Source: an uncultured Collinsella sp.
GTDB taxonomy: Bacteria > Actinomycetota > Coriobacteriia > Coriobacteriales > Coriobacteriaceae
Reading direction: 5' to 3'
Length of the DNA: 64,000 bases
Assembly: GCA_958352845.1 (NCBI GenBank)
Contig: CATWQC010000001.1
Location: forward strand, 62,001-126,000
Part shown: one piece after another, positions 35,875-44,563 of the stretch
Position numbering within the stretch: the first letter of the stretch is position 1
How the letters are laid out: each line of letters opens with the position of its first letter
Notes under the pieces: model-generated
What the model was told of the DNA's origin: nothing
Databases searched by the model: none
The model's input: the letters and a program-made list of their open reading frames with translations, nothing else
Translations under genes and position numbers: made by a program

Positions 35875-35898
35875 ACTATTCAGTGCCACAAGCTAACA

Positions 35899-35943
35899 GC
35901 AGGGGCCCGCTCGGAACACATGTCCGAGCGGGCCCCTGCATAG
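35899..35943 (+). terminator. Terminator after rpiB
   Basis: Perfect 17-bp arms (GCAGGGGCCCGCTCGGA at 35899-35915 and its reverse complement at 35923-35939) with a 7-base loop, then ATAGATTTT. Confidence 0.85.
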
Positions 35944-35953
35944 ATTTTGGAAT

Positions 35954-35987
35954 AAAAGGGCACCGCAGATGGAGTTCCGCGGCGCCC
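35954..35987 (-). terminator. Terminator after ndk
   Basis: GGGCGCCGC and GCGGTGCCC pair (35958-35987) and are followed on the minus strand by TTTTATT. Confidence 0.75.
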
Positions 35988-36025
35988 AAGCCACACGCTA
36001 ACAGCTTTAAGGAGTCAAAGCTGGT

Positions 36026-36430
36026 TTAGCCAAAGAAGCGCTTGATCTCAATCTCGGCATTCTCCAGGCAGTCGGAGCCGTGGATCACGTTGGCGTTGAC
36101 ATCGACGGCAAAGTCGCCGCGGATGGTACCAGGAGCAGCGTCAAGCGGATTAGTAGCGCCCATGAGGGTGCGCATCTTAGCAACAGCGGAGAGACCGGAA
36201 ACGACCATCTTGACGACCGGACCGCTCGTCATAAAGTCGCAGAGACCGCCAAAGAAGGGCTTGTCGGCCAGATGGGCGTAGTGCTCCTCGACGGTAGCGC
36301 GCTCGAGCGTGGTCATCTCCATGCGCTCGATGACAAGGCCGCTGCGCTCAATGCGAGCAACGATCTCGCCGATCTTGCGGTCGCGCACGGCGTCGGGCTT
36401 AATCATGATGAAGGTCTTCTCGATAGCCAT
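36026..36430 (-). CDS. ndk: Nucleoside diphosphate kinase
   Basis: The 134-residue protein shows KTFIMIKPDAV at the start, the GATNPLDAAPGTIRGDF loop and the phosphorylated histidine in NVIHGSD (about residue 116). It balances nucleoside di- and triphosphates. ATG 36430 has AAAGG upstream. Confidence 0.96.
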   Translation of the reverse strand: MAIEKTFIMIKPDAVRDRKIGEIVARIERSGLVIERMEMTTLERATVEEHYAHLADKPFFGGLCDFMTSGPVVKMVVSGLSAVAKMRTLMGATNPLDAAPGTIRGDFAVDVNANVIHGSDCLENAEIEIKRFFG

Positions 36431-36736
36431 AAAAGTAGCCTTTCAAGTAGGTTCGCGCGTGCCCAAGTCCCATTCCGGCACCCGCCTGGACTGCATCGTA
36501 ACAGAGTTTTAGCTGCAGTTAAACAAAAAGCTGTTTATTGAAACGTTGCAATTTATTAAAGCGCTCCATATGTGTCACTTCTGTTTCGAAGCCCGATTAG
36601 AGTACCATCCGACCGCCCATCAACCGCATCGAACAGAGCAGGCGGTCGGTTGCCGCCCGCGAACGTAACCCCTTCACAACCTGCCCAAAGGTCCTACAGA
36701 AGTTCTCGACAAGCCCCTCCCCCATAGCAACAAAAT
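36431..36736. other. Gap upstream of ndk
   Basis: About 305 bases without a gene. It holds the ndk promoter region (AT-rich stretch at about 36510-36580) and a 9-bp inverted repeat CCGACCGCC (36609-36617) / GGCGGTCGG (36641-36649) of unknown role. Confidence 0.4.
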
Positions 36737-36764
36737 ACGGGCGCCCACATCAGCAGGCGCCCGT
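36733..36764 (-). terminator. Terminator after argH
   Basis: ACGGGCGCC and GGCGCCCGT (36737-36764) form a hairpin followed on the minus strand by ATTTTG. Confidence 0.8.
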
Positions 36765-36815
36765 AAAGTGAAAACGATTTATCAATAAATGGCCAAAACG
36801 GCTTCAGCCAAATCC

Positions 36816-38246
36816 CTACTTTACCCCGTGACCCATCTCGACGACCTTAGTCAGCGATCCAAACACGCCCTCGTCGGCCACGAGCTGTGCCTCGGCGCGC
36901 TGCAGCTGCACGGCAACGGCGGCAGGGGCGGTGCCGCCCTCGGTCGTGCGCGCGGCGACAATCGACGGGATGTCGAGCGCCTCGGTAATGTCGCGCTCAA
37001 AGAGCGGGCTTGCCTCATGGAACACCTCAAACGGCAGGTCCTCAAGATTGCAGCCGCGCTTCTCACACATCAGAACCAGATGCCCCACCACGGCATGAGC
37101 CTCGCGGAACGGCAGACCACGCTTAGCCAGGTAATCGGCAACATCGGTGGCGGCAAGGTGACCCACGCCGCACTCGCGCGCCATGGCATCCTCGTTGACG
37201 GCCCAAGTCGAAATCATACCGGCCATAACCGACAGGCACTGCATGAGCGTATGGGCGGTATCGAGCGCGCCCTCCTTGTCCTCCTGCAAATCCTTGTTAT
37301 AAGCAAGCGGCAGGCCTTTCATGGTCACGAGCAGCTGCACCAGGTTGCCATACACACGGCCGCTCTTGCCGCGAATAAGCTCGGCAAAGTCGGGATTCTT
37401 CTTCTGCGGCATGATAGACGAGCCGGTGGAGTAGGAGTCTGAAAGCGTGATAAAGCCAAATTCGGAGCTCGACCACAGCACGATCTCCTCGGAAAGACGC
37501 GACAGGTGCATCGCCATGACGGATCCGGCGTAATGCAGATCGAGCAGGAAATCACGGTCGGAAACCGCATCGAGCGAGTTGGGAATCACGCCCGCAAAGC
37601 CAAGTTCGGCAGCCGTCATCTGGCGATCGAGCGGATAGCTCGTACCGGCAAGCGCGGCAGCACCCAGCGGGCAGTTGTCGGCGGCATCAAAGGCGGCCTT
37701 CAGGCGCGTAAAGTCGCGCGCGAACATCCAGGAATACGCCAGCAGATGATGCGAGAGCAGCACGGGCTGAGCGTGCTGCATATGCGTGTAGCCCGGCAGA
37801 ATCACCTTGTCGTACTTCTTAGCCGCATCCACCAGCACATGGCGCAGCTCAACATTGGCCTCCATGAGCTCCTTGGCCAGCGCCTTGACGCCCAGGCGCG
37901 TATCGGTCGCCACCTGGTCGTTGCGCGAACGGCCGGTATGCAAGCGCTTACCGGCCTCGCCGATGCGGCGCGTCAACTCGCTCTCGATGGACATATGAAT
38001 GTCCTCATCGTTGATATCGAAGGTAAAGTTGCCGGCATCGATATCCTGTTCGATTCCGGTCAGGCCCTTGGCAATCGCCTGCTCGTCCTCGGCACTGATG
38101 ATGCCCTGGGCCGCCAGCATTTTGGCATGCGCCTTAGAGCCGGTGATATCCTGCTTATAGAGATGTTTGTCGACCGGCAGCGACGCGCCAAACTCCTGCG
38201 TGACCTCGGCCACGCCTGCCTCAAAACGACCGCCCCAAAGAGCCAT
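36816..38246 (-). CDS. argH: Argininosuccinate lyase
   Basis: The 476-residue enzyme has LHTGRSRNDQVATD, GYTHMQHAQPV and the signature GSSIMPQKKNPDFAEL with its flexible catalytic loop (about residue 286). It releases arginine and fumarate in the last step of arginine synthesis. ATG 38246 (MALWGGRFE) has AAAGGGGA; upstream frame is not homologous. argG lies 0.5 kb upstream in the same direction but with a hairpin and a small gene between. Confidence 0.95.
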   Translation of the reverse strand: MALWGGRFEAGVAEVTQEFGASLPVDKHLYKQDITGSKAHAKMLAAQGIISAEDEQAIAKGLTGIEQDIDAGNFTFDINDEDIHMSIESELTRRIGEAGKRLHTGRSRNDQVATDTRLGVKALAKELMEANVELRHVLVDAAKKYDKVILPGYTHMQHAQPVLLSHHLLAYSWMFARDFTRLKAAFDAADNCPLGAAALAGTSYPLDRQMTAAELGFAGVIPNSLDAVSDRDFLLDLHYAGSVMAMHLSRLSEEIVLWSSSEFGFITLSDSYSTGSSIMPQKKNPDFAELIRGKSGRVYGNLVQLLVTMKGLPLAYNKDLQEDKEGALDTAHTLMQCLSVMAGMISTWAVNEDAMARECGVGHLAATDVADYLAKRGLPFREAHAVVGHLVLMCEKRGCNLEDLPFEVFHEASPLFERDITEALDIPSIVAARTTEGGTAPAAVAVQLQRAEAQLVADEGVFGSLTKVVEMGHGVK

Positions 38247-38364
38247 GGAACCGTCCCCTTTCTCCAAATACCAAAACAAGCGCCCAAAGCAATGCGCCAT
38301 ATCGCTAAAGCGATTTTTCAACCGCTAGTTTTACACATTCCCCACCGTGTGCGGTGCCATGTAG

Positions 38365-38535
38365 CTAATTTGCAAAGAAGTGACGCGCCATGCACTTGGC
38401 GCCCAACGTCTCCCTCCGGATGTTGCCCTGCGAACCATCGATCCAGGCCTTCAGGCTCATAGGGACGTCCTCGACCCTTGCAGCATCGAACTCGGGCGCG
38501 AGGGCAAGTAAAGCATGCGCGATAGCATTGAACAT
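38365..38535 (-). CDS. Small protein of unknown function (56 residues)
   Basis: An ATG at 38535 is preceded by GAGGAG eight bases upstream and opens 56 codons ending at TAG 38367..38365. The protein (starting MFNAIAHALLALAPEF) is part hydrophobic at the N-terminus, then has AWIDGSQGNIRRETLGAK. I do not recognise the family. It lies between argG and argH on the same strand, after a strong hairpin at 38585. Good ribosome site and typical codons support it; it could also be a leader peptide or a remnant. Confidence 0.5.
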   Translation of the reverse strand: MFNAIAHALLALAPEFDAARVEDVPMSLKAWIDGSQGNIRRETLGAKCMARHFFAN

Positions 38536-38584
38536 AATGGATACTCCTCATATATAGGCGCAGAGCCGCCAAATTGATAGAAGG

Positions 38585-38614
38585 AGCCCCGCCGGACAAC
38601 CCCGGCGGGGCTCG
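38585..38614. terminator. Strong hairpin after argG
   Basis: Perfect 12-bp arms GAGCCCCGCCGG and CCGGCGGGGCTC with a 6-base loop. No clear T-run follows on either strand, so termination may be partial. Confidence 0.6.
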
Positions 38615-38766
38615 GACTCAGCCACAGTCGCGGCATCATATATGCGGGCGGAACGTAGGGGCCACCGATGTTAAGAAGTGTCAGCAAGCATAACGAAAGG
38701 TAGGGACCCCGTGCGCCCGTTATGTATCACGCGGATGGGCCGCGCGGATACCAAGGGAAGGAGGCG

Positions 38767-39993
38767 CTAGGCCTGGGCGGCAGCAGAGCTGGGGCCCTGG
38801 ACCTTTGCCCACGTCTTGAGCGACAGCGTATCGATCTCGATAAAGCCGGCGCTGGCCTTCTCGTCAAACGTGGTGTCGCGGTCGTAGGTAGCCAGGCCGT
38901 AGTCGTAGAGGCTGAAGGGACTCTTGCGGCCGACGACATGGCAGTTGCCCTTAAAGAACTTCAGACGGACAGTGCCGGTCACGAACTTCTGGGTATCGGC
39001 CATAAAGGCGTCGAGCGCGTTCTTGAGCGGGCTGTACCACTGGCCGTTGTACACGGCGGTGGCCCAATCCTGCTCGAGCTTGATCTTGGTCTTGAGCAGG
39101 TCGCCCTCGACGCAGATGTCCTCGAGCGCCTTGTGGGCGGTGATGAGCGTCAGGGCGCCGGGAACCTCATAGCACTCGCGGCTCTTGAGGCCCACCAGAC
39201 GATCCTCGACCAGGTCAAGACGGCCAAAGCCGTTGTCGCCCGAAATCTTGTTGAGGGCGATGACGATCTCGGAGAGCTTCATCTTCTTGCCGTCGACGGC
39301 GACAGGCTTGCCGGCCTCAAACTCGATCTCGGTATAGGTCGGGGCGTCAGGCGTGTCCTCGGGGTTCTTGGTCATAACCCAAGCGTCATCGAGCGGCTCA
39401 TTCCAAGGGTCCTCCAGGTGACCGCACTCGATGGCGCGACCCCACAGGTTGTCGTCGATGGAGTAGGGGTTATCGTTGGCACCCTCGGGAACCGGCACGT
39501 TGTGGGCGTGGGCATAGGCGACCTCGTCGGGACGGCACTTCAGATCCCACTCGCGCACCGGGGCGATAACCTTGAGCTCAGGGTCGAGGGCCTTGACGGC
39601 AGCCTCAAAACGAACCTGGTCGTTACCCTTGCCGGTGCAGCCGTGGGCGACGTAGGTCGCGCCAAACTCGTGGGCGACCTCAACAAGCTTCTTGGCAAGC
39701 AGCGGGCGAGACAGGGCGGAGAGCAGCGGATACTTGTTCTCGTACATGGAGTTTGCTGCGATGGCTTTGGTCAGGAACTCATCGGAGAACTCGTCGCGCA
39801 GGTCGAGCACCTGGCAATCGAGAACGCCCAGGTCGAGCGCCTTCTGCTTCTTGGCATCCAGTCCGGTCTCTTCCTGGCCCACGTTGCCGCAGACGCAAAC
39901 GACATCGAGATTCTTCTCGTCCTGGAGCCATTTGACACATACGGATGTATCAAGACCACCGGAATATGCGAGAACGACTTTTTCCTTGCTCAT
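38767..39993 (-). CDS. argG: Argininosuccinate synthase
   Basis: The 408-residue enzyme begins with the ATP-binding VVLAYSGGLDTSVCVKW and has YVAHGCTGKGNDQVRFE and the later SIDDNLWGRAIECGHLEDPW. It joins citrulline and aspartate in arginine synthesis. ATG 39993 with GAAAGGAAA is chosen over an upstream frame that lacks homology. The end of the protein (SSAAAQA) extends slightly past usual ArgG ends. Confidence 0.95.
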   Translation of the reverse strand: MSKEKVVLAYSGGLDTSVCVKWLQDEKNLDVVCVCGNVGQEETGLDAKKQKALDLGVLDCQVLDLRDEFSDEFLTKAIAANSMYENKYPLLSALSRPLLAKKLVEVAHEFGATYVAHGCTGKGNDQVRFEAAVKALDPELKVIAPVREWDLKCRPDEVAYAHAHNVPVPEGANDNPYSIDDNLWGRAIECGHLEDPWNEPLDDAWVMTKNPEDTPDAPTYTEIEFEAGKPVAVDGKKMKLSEIVIALNKISGDNGFGRLDLVEDRLVGLKSRECYEVPGALTLITAHKALEDICVEGDLLKTKIKLEQDWATAVYNGQWYSPLKNALDAFMADTQKFVTGTVRLKFFKGNCHVVGRKSPFSLYDYGLATYDRDTTFDEKASAGFIEIDTLSLKTWAKVQGPSSAAAQA

Positions 39994-40547
39994 GGCTGTT
40001 TCCTTTCGCCCTTGGTAGCTAGTTAGAACATCGGTCAGTTGCAAGTCATTTCAAGGTCATATACCGTGCAATATCAGGTTAAATAGCAAAAATCAGCACA
40101 TACATGCCCTAGAAACATGCAGCAATGTCGTGCTAAAACCCAACGACCTCAAAATGACTCTGTTGAGGCAATTCGCCCCATGCGGACAGAGACGATTGTT
40201 ATCGTCGTCGGGAAATTGCGCGCTGGCGTCGGATGGCATTGTCTGCAGTGGTGATGATCTTTACGAACTGCATCTGCCTCTCCTTTCACGTATCGCCGGG
40301 CGCAATTCAAATATCGTAAACGGTACCTTTTACTCGGTAAGCGGTTGTTTTTCCGTCTCCGTTTTCGATGGTCGCTATATTACGCTAAAGTGCCCGCAGC
40401 ACAAGCGACAAATTCAAATTTCTGAAAAGTTTTTTCATTACTTTGTGAAGCGTGGTGCAAACACGCTCCGTTCCTGCGAAAATACGCTCGACTACGAGTT
40501 GATGGTTATAACGTCTGAAACAATCTCGAAACGAAAGGCTCGCTTTT
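39994..40547. other. Long gap upstream of argG, with one doubtful open frame
   Basis: About 550 bases, more AT-rich than the surroundings. A plus-strand frame from GTG 40130 to 40588 (152 codons) has no ribosome site, mixed codon use, no recognisable motif and runs 41 bases into the next gene, so I do not call it as a gene. The stretch must contain the argG promoter (minus) and that of the HAD gene (plus). No clear ARG box was found. Confidence 0.4.
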
Positions 40548-41375
40548 ATGCAAACTTACGAATCGGACGCCAACATCGGCAACATTAAGATTCTCGCCGT
40601 CGATATGGACAAGACGCTGCTGACCGACGAGCGTGTGCTGCCCCAGGGTCTTGATGAGCGCCTGGACAAGCTCGCCGACGCCGGCATCGTATTCTGCCCC
40701 GCCAGCGGACGTCCCGCCCCCAAGCTCGAGGAGATGTTCGAGGGCATCAAGAACCGCCTCGCCTTTTGTCCCGACAACGGAGCTTGCGTGATCTATCGCG
40801 GCAGCTATATCTATAAAAGCAATATTGACGTGGAGCTGTATCAGCAGGTCTTGAGCCGCGCCTCGGAGGATCCGCGCGCCGTTCCCGTCCTGTGCTGCTT
40901 CGACGAGTTCTACGTACTTGCCCGCGACCATCAATACCACGACGAGATCAGCGTCTACTACAACACAATCAACTACGTCGACAGCTTTGAGGGCATTGAT
41001 ATCGAGTCCAACAAGATCTCAATCTTCTTCCCGGCCTATGATGCCGAGCCCGCTTTCCGCGAGACCTATAGCCCCGAGTTCTCGGACAAGCTCTACGTCA
41101 CCAACGCCGGGCGCGAGTGGATCGACTTTATGAACCTGGGCGTCGACAAGGGCGCCGGCGTCGCGCACCTGTGCGAACACCTGGGCATCGATATCGCCGA
41201 CGCCGCCGCCGTGGGCGATACGTACAACGACATCCCCATGCTGGAGCGCGTCGGTCACAGCTTTATCGTGGACAATGCCGAGGAGCACATGAACGCGCAT
41301 GCCAAATGGCGCATTCCGAGCAACAACGACGGGGGCGTACTGACGCTCATCGACGCCATCTTGGCGGCTCGTTAA
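40548..41375 (+). CDS. Cof-type HAD-IIB phosphatase
   Basis: The 275-residue protein has IKILAVDMDKTLLTDE (motif I), FCPASGRP (motif II), and AAAVGDTYNDIPMLERVG (motif IV) with the large alpha/beta C2B cap between. Such enzymes dephosphorylate sugar phosphates or flavin/PLP-type metabolites; the substrate is not predictable. The ribosome site AAAGG lies nine bases upstream. Confidence 0.88.
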   Translation: MQTYESDANIGNIKILAVDMDKTLLTDERVLPQGLDERLDKLADAGIVFCPASGRPAPKLEEMFEGIKNRLAFCPDNGACVIYRGSYIYKSNIDVELYQQVLSRASEDPRAVPVLCCFDEFYVLARDHQYHDEISVYYNTINYVDSFEGIDIESNKISIFFPAYDAEPAFRETYSPEFSDKLYVTNAGREWIDFMNLGVDKGAGVAHLCEHLGIDIADAAAVGDTYNDIPMLERVGHSFIVDNAEEHMNAHAKWRIPSNNDGGVLTLIDAILAAR

Positions 41376-41386
41376 CGTGGCTCGTC

Positions 41387-41516
41387 GGACCTGGCCGGGC
41401 GAGGCGGGTAAGTTTTTCGTTCGGTCAGGTCCTGGGCTCGCTCGGAAAGCACATTAAGTGCTTTCCGGCTCGTGCGGAATCTACGAAAAACTTACCCGCC
41501 TCGCCCGGCCAGGTCC
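41387..41516. repeat. 130-base palindrome with perfect 34-bp arms
   Basis: Arms at 41387-41420 and 41483-41516 (outer part GGACCTGGCCGGGCGAGG) pair perfectly. The 62-base centre holds a second hairpin GGAAAGCAC / GTGCTTTCC (41433-41455). It lies after the HAD gene and before the end of polA, that is between convergent genes. Confidence 0.88.
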
Positions 41517-41584
41517 TAGGGTGACTTGCTTGCCGCCTAGATGGCGTCTTGGCGTCTAGATACTTGGCTGAATAATTATGGATG

Positions 41585-41615
41585 AAGGGAGTTCCTTGCT
41601 GAAAGGGACTCCCTT
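41585..41615. terminator. Possible terminator between convergent genes
   Basis: AAGGGAGT and ACTCCCTT form an 8-bp hairpin 35 bases from the polA stop codon; only a short T-rich tail follows on the plus strand. Confidence 0.45.
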
Positions 41616-41649
41616 CTGGTTTGGCTGCTTTGGACCTGTGGCTGTTTTT

Positions 41650-44397
41650 CTATTTCGCGTCGGCCCAGGTTATGCCGGTGCTGGCTTCGGCGATTAGGGG
41701 GACGCGGAGGTCTACGACGTGCTCCATGACGTCGCGGACCATGGTGGTTAGGCGCTCGACTTCATCGACGGGGCACTCAAAGTCCAGTTCGTCGTGTACC
41801 TGCAAAATCATGTGGGCGGCAAAGCCCTCCTCTTCCAGACGGCGGCTTACGCGGGCCATCGCGATCTTGATGATGTCGGCGGCGGTTCCCTGCATGGGGT
41901 GGTTCATGGCCGTGCGCTCGCCAAAGCCGCGGAGTTGCGGGTTTTTGGCCTTGAGCTCCGGAATATGGCGTCTGCGGCCATACATGGTCTCGGCGTAGCC
42001 CATCTGCTTGGCGCGCGCCACCACGTTGTCGAGGAACGTACGCACGCCCGGGTAGGCCTCGTAGTAGCGGTCGATCATGTCGCGCGCCTCGGCCATCGAG
42101 ATATGCAGCGACTGCGACAGGCCATAGGCCTGCTGACCATACACGATGCCAAAGTTCACGGCCTTGGCGCGACTGCGCAAGTCGGGCGTTACCTCGGACA
42201 CCGGCACACCAAATACGCGCGCGGCCGTCTCGGCATGGAAGTCCTCGCCCTCGTTAAAGGCGCGCACCAGGTGCTCGTCACCCGAAAGATGCGCCAGCAG
42301 GCGCAGCTCAATCTGCGAGTAGTCCACCGCCAAAAAGACGCTGCCCTCGCCTGCCGAAAACGCCGTCTTGACGGTACGACCCAGCTCCGAGCGCGTCGGG
42401 ATGTTCTGCAGGTTCGGGTCGCTCGAAGACAGACGCCCCGTTGCCGTGATGGTCTGGTTGTACGTGGTGTGCACGCGACCGTCACCACGGCGCAGCGGGC
42501 CCAGCGTGTCCAGATAGGTTGACTTGATCTTGGACTTTTCACGCCAATCCAAGATCAGACGCACGATTTCGTGGTCGCGGGCAAGGTCGCTCAACACCTT
42601 GGCGTTGGTCGAATAGTAGCCGCGCTTAGTCTTCTTGAGGCCCTTGGTCGGAAGTCCCATCACATCAAAGAGCACATGCGACAGCTGCATGGGACTGCCA
42701 ATATTAAAGGTCTCGTCACCCGCCAGGTCGCGAATGCTGCGCTCGACCTCGGTGATCTGGGTCGCCAGGCCCTCGGACAGATTACGCAGGCGGTCGGGAT
42801 CCACGAGCATGCCCGCGCGCTCCATCTTGGCAAGCACCGGCACGAGCGGCATCTCGATGCCATCGAACACGTTGGCGGCGTTCTCGCGGGCCATGCGGTC
42901 GCGCAGCGGTGCGACCAGCGCCAGCGTCAAGGCCGCCGTGCGAGCGGCGGGCGCCGGAGCGTCCTCACCGGCACCCTCTGCACCGCGCGCCGCAGGCAGC
43001 GCCATCTGCAGATAGGTATCGGCAAGATATGCCTCATCGAACTCGGAGCGATCGGAATCCAGCAGATAGGCAGCGACCACGGTATCGAAGATACGCGTGG
43101 AATCGGCAGCGAGCGGATCCATGAGCTCGGGCTCAGAAGAATCGATGGGCGAAAGCTCGTGCAACAGCACCTTCATATCCGGGCTCGCCACGCGACCCTC
43201 CATAAACAGACGCGCGAGCACGCCAGCAATCACGCCGTGGACGAAGTTGAAGCTCTCAACCTCAGCCGCCGTGCAGCTGTCGCCCTCCTCGAGCGCGAAG
43301 AGGCCCGTGGACGTCGCCAACCACAGCGTACGCGTCAGTCCAAAGAGCGCGCCCTCTTCCTTGTCATCGTCCACCACGGCGGCGACCCACTCGCCGGCAT
43401 CAATCGCGCGGGAGACCTCAGCCGCAACGGCACCAAGCGCGTCAGCATCGCCGGCGGCTGCGCGGACCATCGCAGGTATCTCAAACACACTGGAGGCAGC
43501 AGCGCCACCCTCGCCGCCGATCAGCGCCAAGAAACGGTTCTGCATGGCGGTGATACCAAGCGTGCCCAGCGCCGCGGACACTTCGTCGGCAGAAAACGCC
43601 GGGAATGACGTCGCCTCAAAATCGAGCTCGACGGGCGCATCGGTGCGAATGGTTGCGACCTTGCGGCTCAGCAGCGCATCGTCGATGTGTGCACGCAGGT
43701 TCTCGCCCATCTTGCCCTTGACCTCGTCGGCATGTGCGATGACCTCGTCCAGGCTACCGTACTGCGCAATAAGCGCACTCGCCTTTTTGGGACCGATGCC
43801 CGGCACGCCGGGGATGTTATCGGACGTGTCGCCCTTCAGACCATAAAAGTCGGGCACGAGCGCCGGCGTGATGCCGTGATACAGATCGTCCACGCTCTCG
43901 GGCGTCATGATCGCCACGTCGGACAGGCCCTTGCGGGTCGAGACCACGTTGACGTGCTCGGTCACGAGCTGATACATATCGCGATCACCGGTCACCAGCA
44001 GCATGTCGCAGCCGGCCTCCTCACCCAGGCGCGCCATGGTTCCCAGGATATCGTCGCCTTCCCAGCCCTCAGACTGCAGAATCGGCACGTTGAGCGCGGT
44101 GAGCAGCTCCTTAATCATAGGGAACTGCGCATGCAGATCGGGGTCCATGGGCGGGCGCTGCGCCTTATACTGCGGCAGCATCTCCATGCGCACGCGCGGC
44201 TTGCCCTTATCAAACGCCACAACAACGCCGTCGGGGTTAAAGGCGTCGATCATCTTAAGAAACATGTTCAGAAAGCCAAAAATCGCGTTGGTGGGGCGAC
44301 CGTCCGGCGCGTTCATGGTCGGCGGCACGGCGTGGAAGGCGCGATGCATGAGCGAGTTGCCGTCGATAACGGCAAAGGTGCGGCGCTTGTCAGACAT
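41650..44397 (-). CDS. polA: DNA polymerase I
   Basis: The 915-residue enzyme has an N-terminal 5'-3' exonuclease (about 1-310; DGNSLMHRAFHA, VTGDRDMYQLV, GLKGDTSDNIPGVPGIG), a middle domain, and a family A polymerase from about residue 520 (DYSQIELRLLAHLSGDE, RSRAKAVNFGIVYGQQAYGLS, and the catalytic QVHDELDFE near 880). The middle part lacks the DxE and other acidic residues of a working 3'-5' exonuclease, as in many Gram-positives, so proofreading is probably absent. It fills repair gaps and removes RNA primers. Confidence 0.95.
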   Translation of the reverse strand: MSDKRRTFAVIDGNSLMHRAFHAVPPTMNAPDGRPTNAIFGFLNMFLKMIDAFNPDGVVVAFDKGKPRVRMEMLPQYKAQRPPMDPDLHAQFPMIKELLTALNVPILQSEGWEGDDILGTMARLGEEAGCDMLLVTGDRDMYQLVTEHVNVVSTRKGLSDVAIMTPESVDDLYHGITPALVPDFYGLKGDTSDNIPGVPGIGPKKASALIAQYGSLDEVIAHADEVKGKMGENLRAHIDDALLSRKVATIRTDAPVELDFEATSFPAFSADEVSAALGTLGITAMQNRFLALIGGEGGAAASSVFEIPAMVRAAAGDADALGAVAAEVSRAIDAGEWVAAVVDDDKEEGALFGLTRTLWLATSTGLFALEEGDSCTAAEVESFNFVHGVIAGVLARLFMEGRVASPDMKVLLHELSPIDSSEPELMDPLAADSTRIFDTVVAAYLLDSDRSEFDEAYLADTYLQMALPAARGAEGAGEDAPAPAARTAALTLALVAPLRDRMARENAANVFDGIEMPLVPVLAKMERAGMLVDPDRLRNLSEGLATQITEVERSIRDLAGDETFNIGSPMQLSHVLFDVMGLPTKGLKKTKRGYYSTNAKVLSDLARDHEIVRLILDWREKSKIKSTYLDTLGPLRRGDGRVHTTYNQTITATGRLSSSDPNLQNIPTRSELGRTVKTAFSAGEGSVFLAVDYSQIELRLLAHLSGDEHLVRAFNEGEDFHAETAARVFGVPVSEVTPDLRSRAKAVNFGIVYGQQAYGLSQSLHISMAEARDMIDRYYEAYPGVRTFLDNVVARAKQMGYAETMYGRRRHIPELKAKNPQLRGFGERTAMNHPMQGTAADIIKIAMARVSRRLEEEGFAAHMILQVHDELDFECPVDEVERLTTMVRDVMEHVVDLRVPLIAEASTGITWADAK

Positions 44398-44563
44398 ATT
44401 GAATACCTCGCTTTAGGCTGGGCACGGTTTGCTCACTCCAGTTTACACGCTCCCCGCCCCGCGGCCACCTCACATCAAGCTCCCCCGCCACCGTGAGCCC
44501 GCGCGTGATACGATGGCTCACGGTACATCAACCAGCACGATCGATCCGAAAGGAGCCTGCGTC

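Noticed and set aside
40130..40588. 152-codon plus-strand frame upstream of the Cof-type HAD gene
   Set aside because: No ribosome site, GTG start, overlap of 41 bases with a well-supported gene and no recognisable motif.
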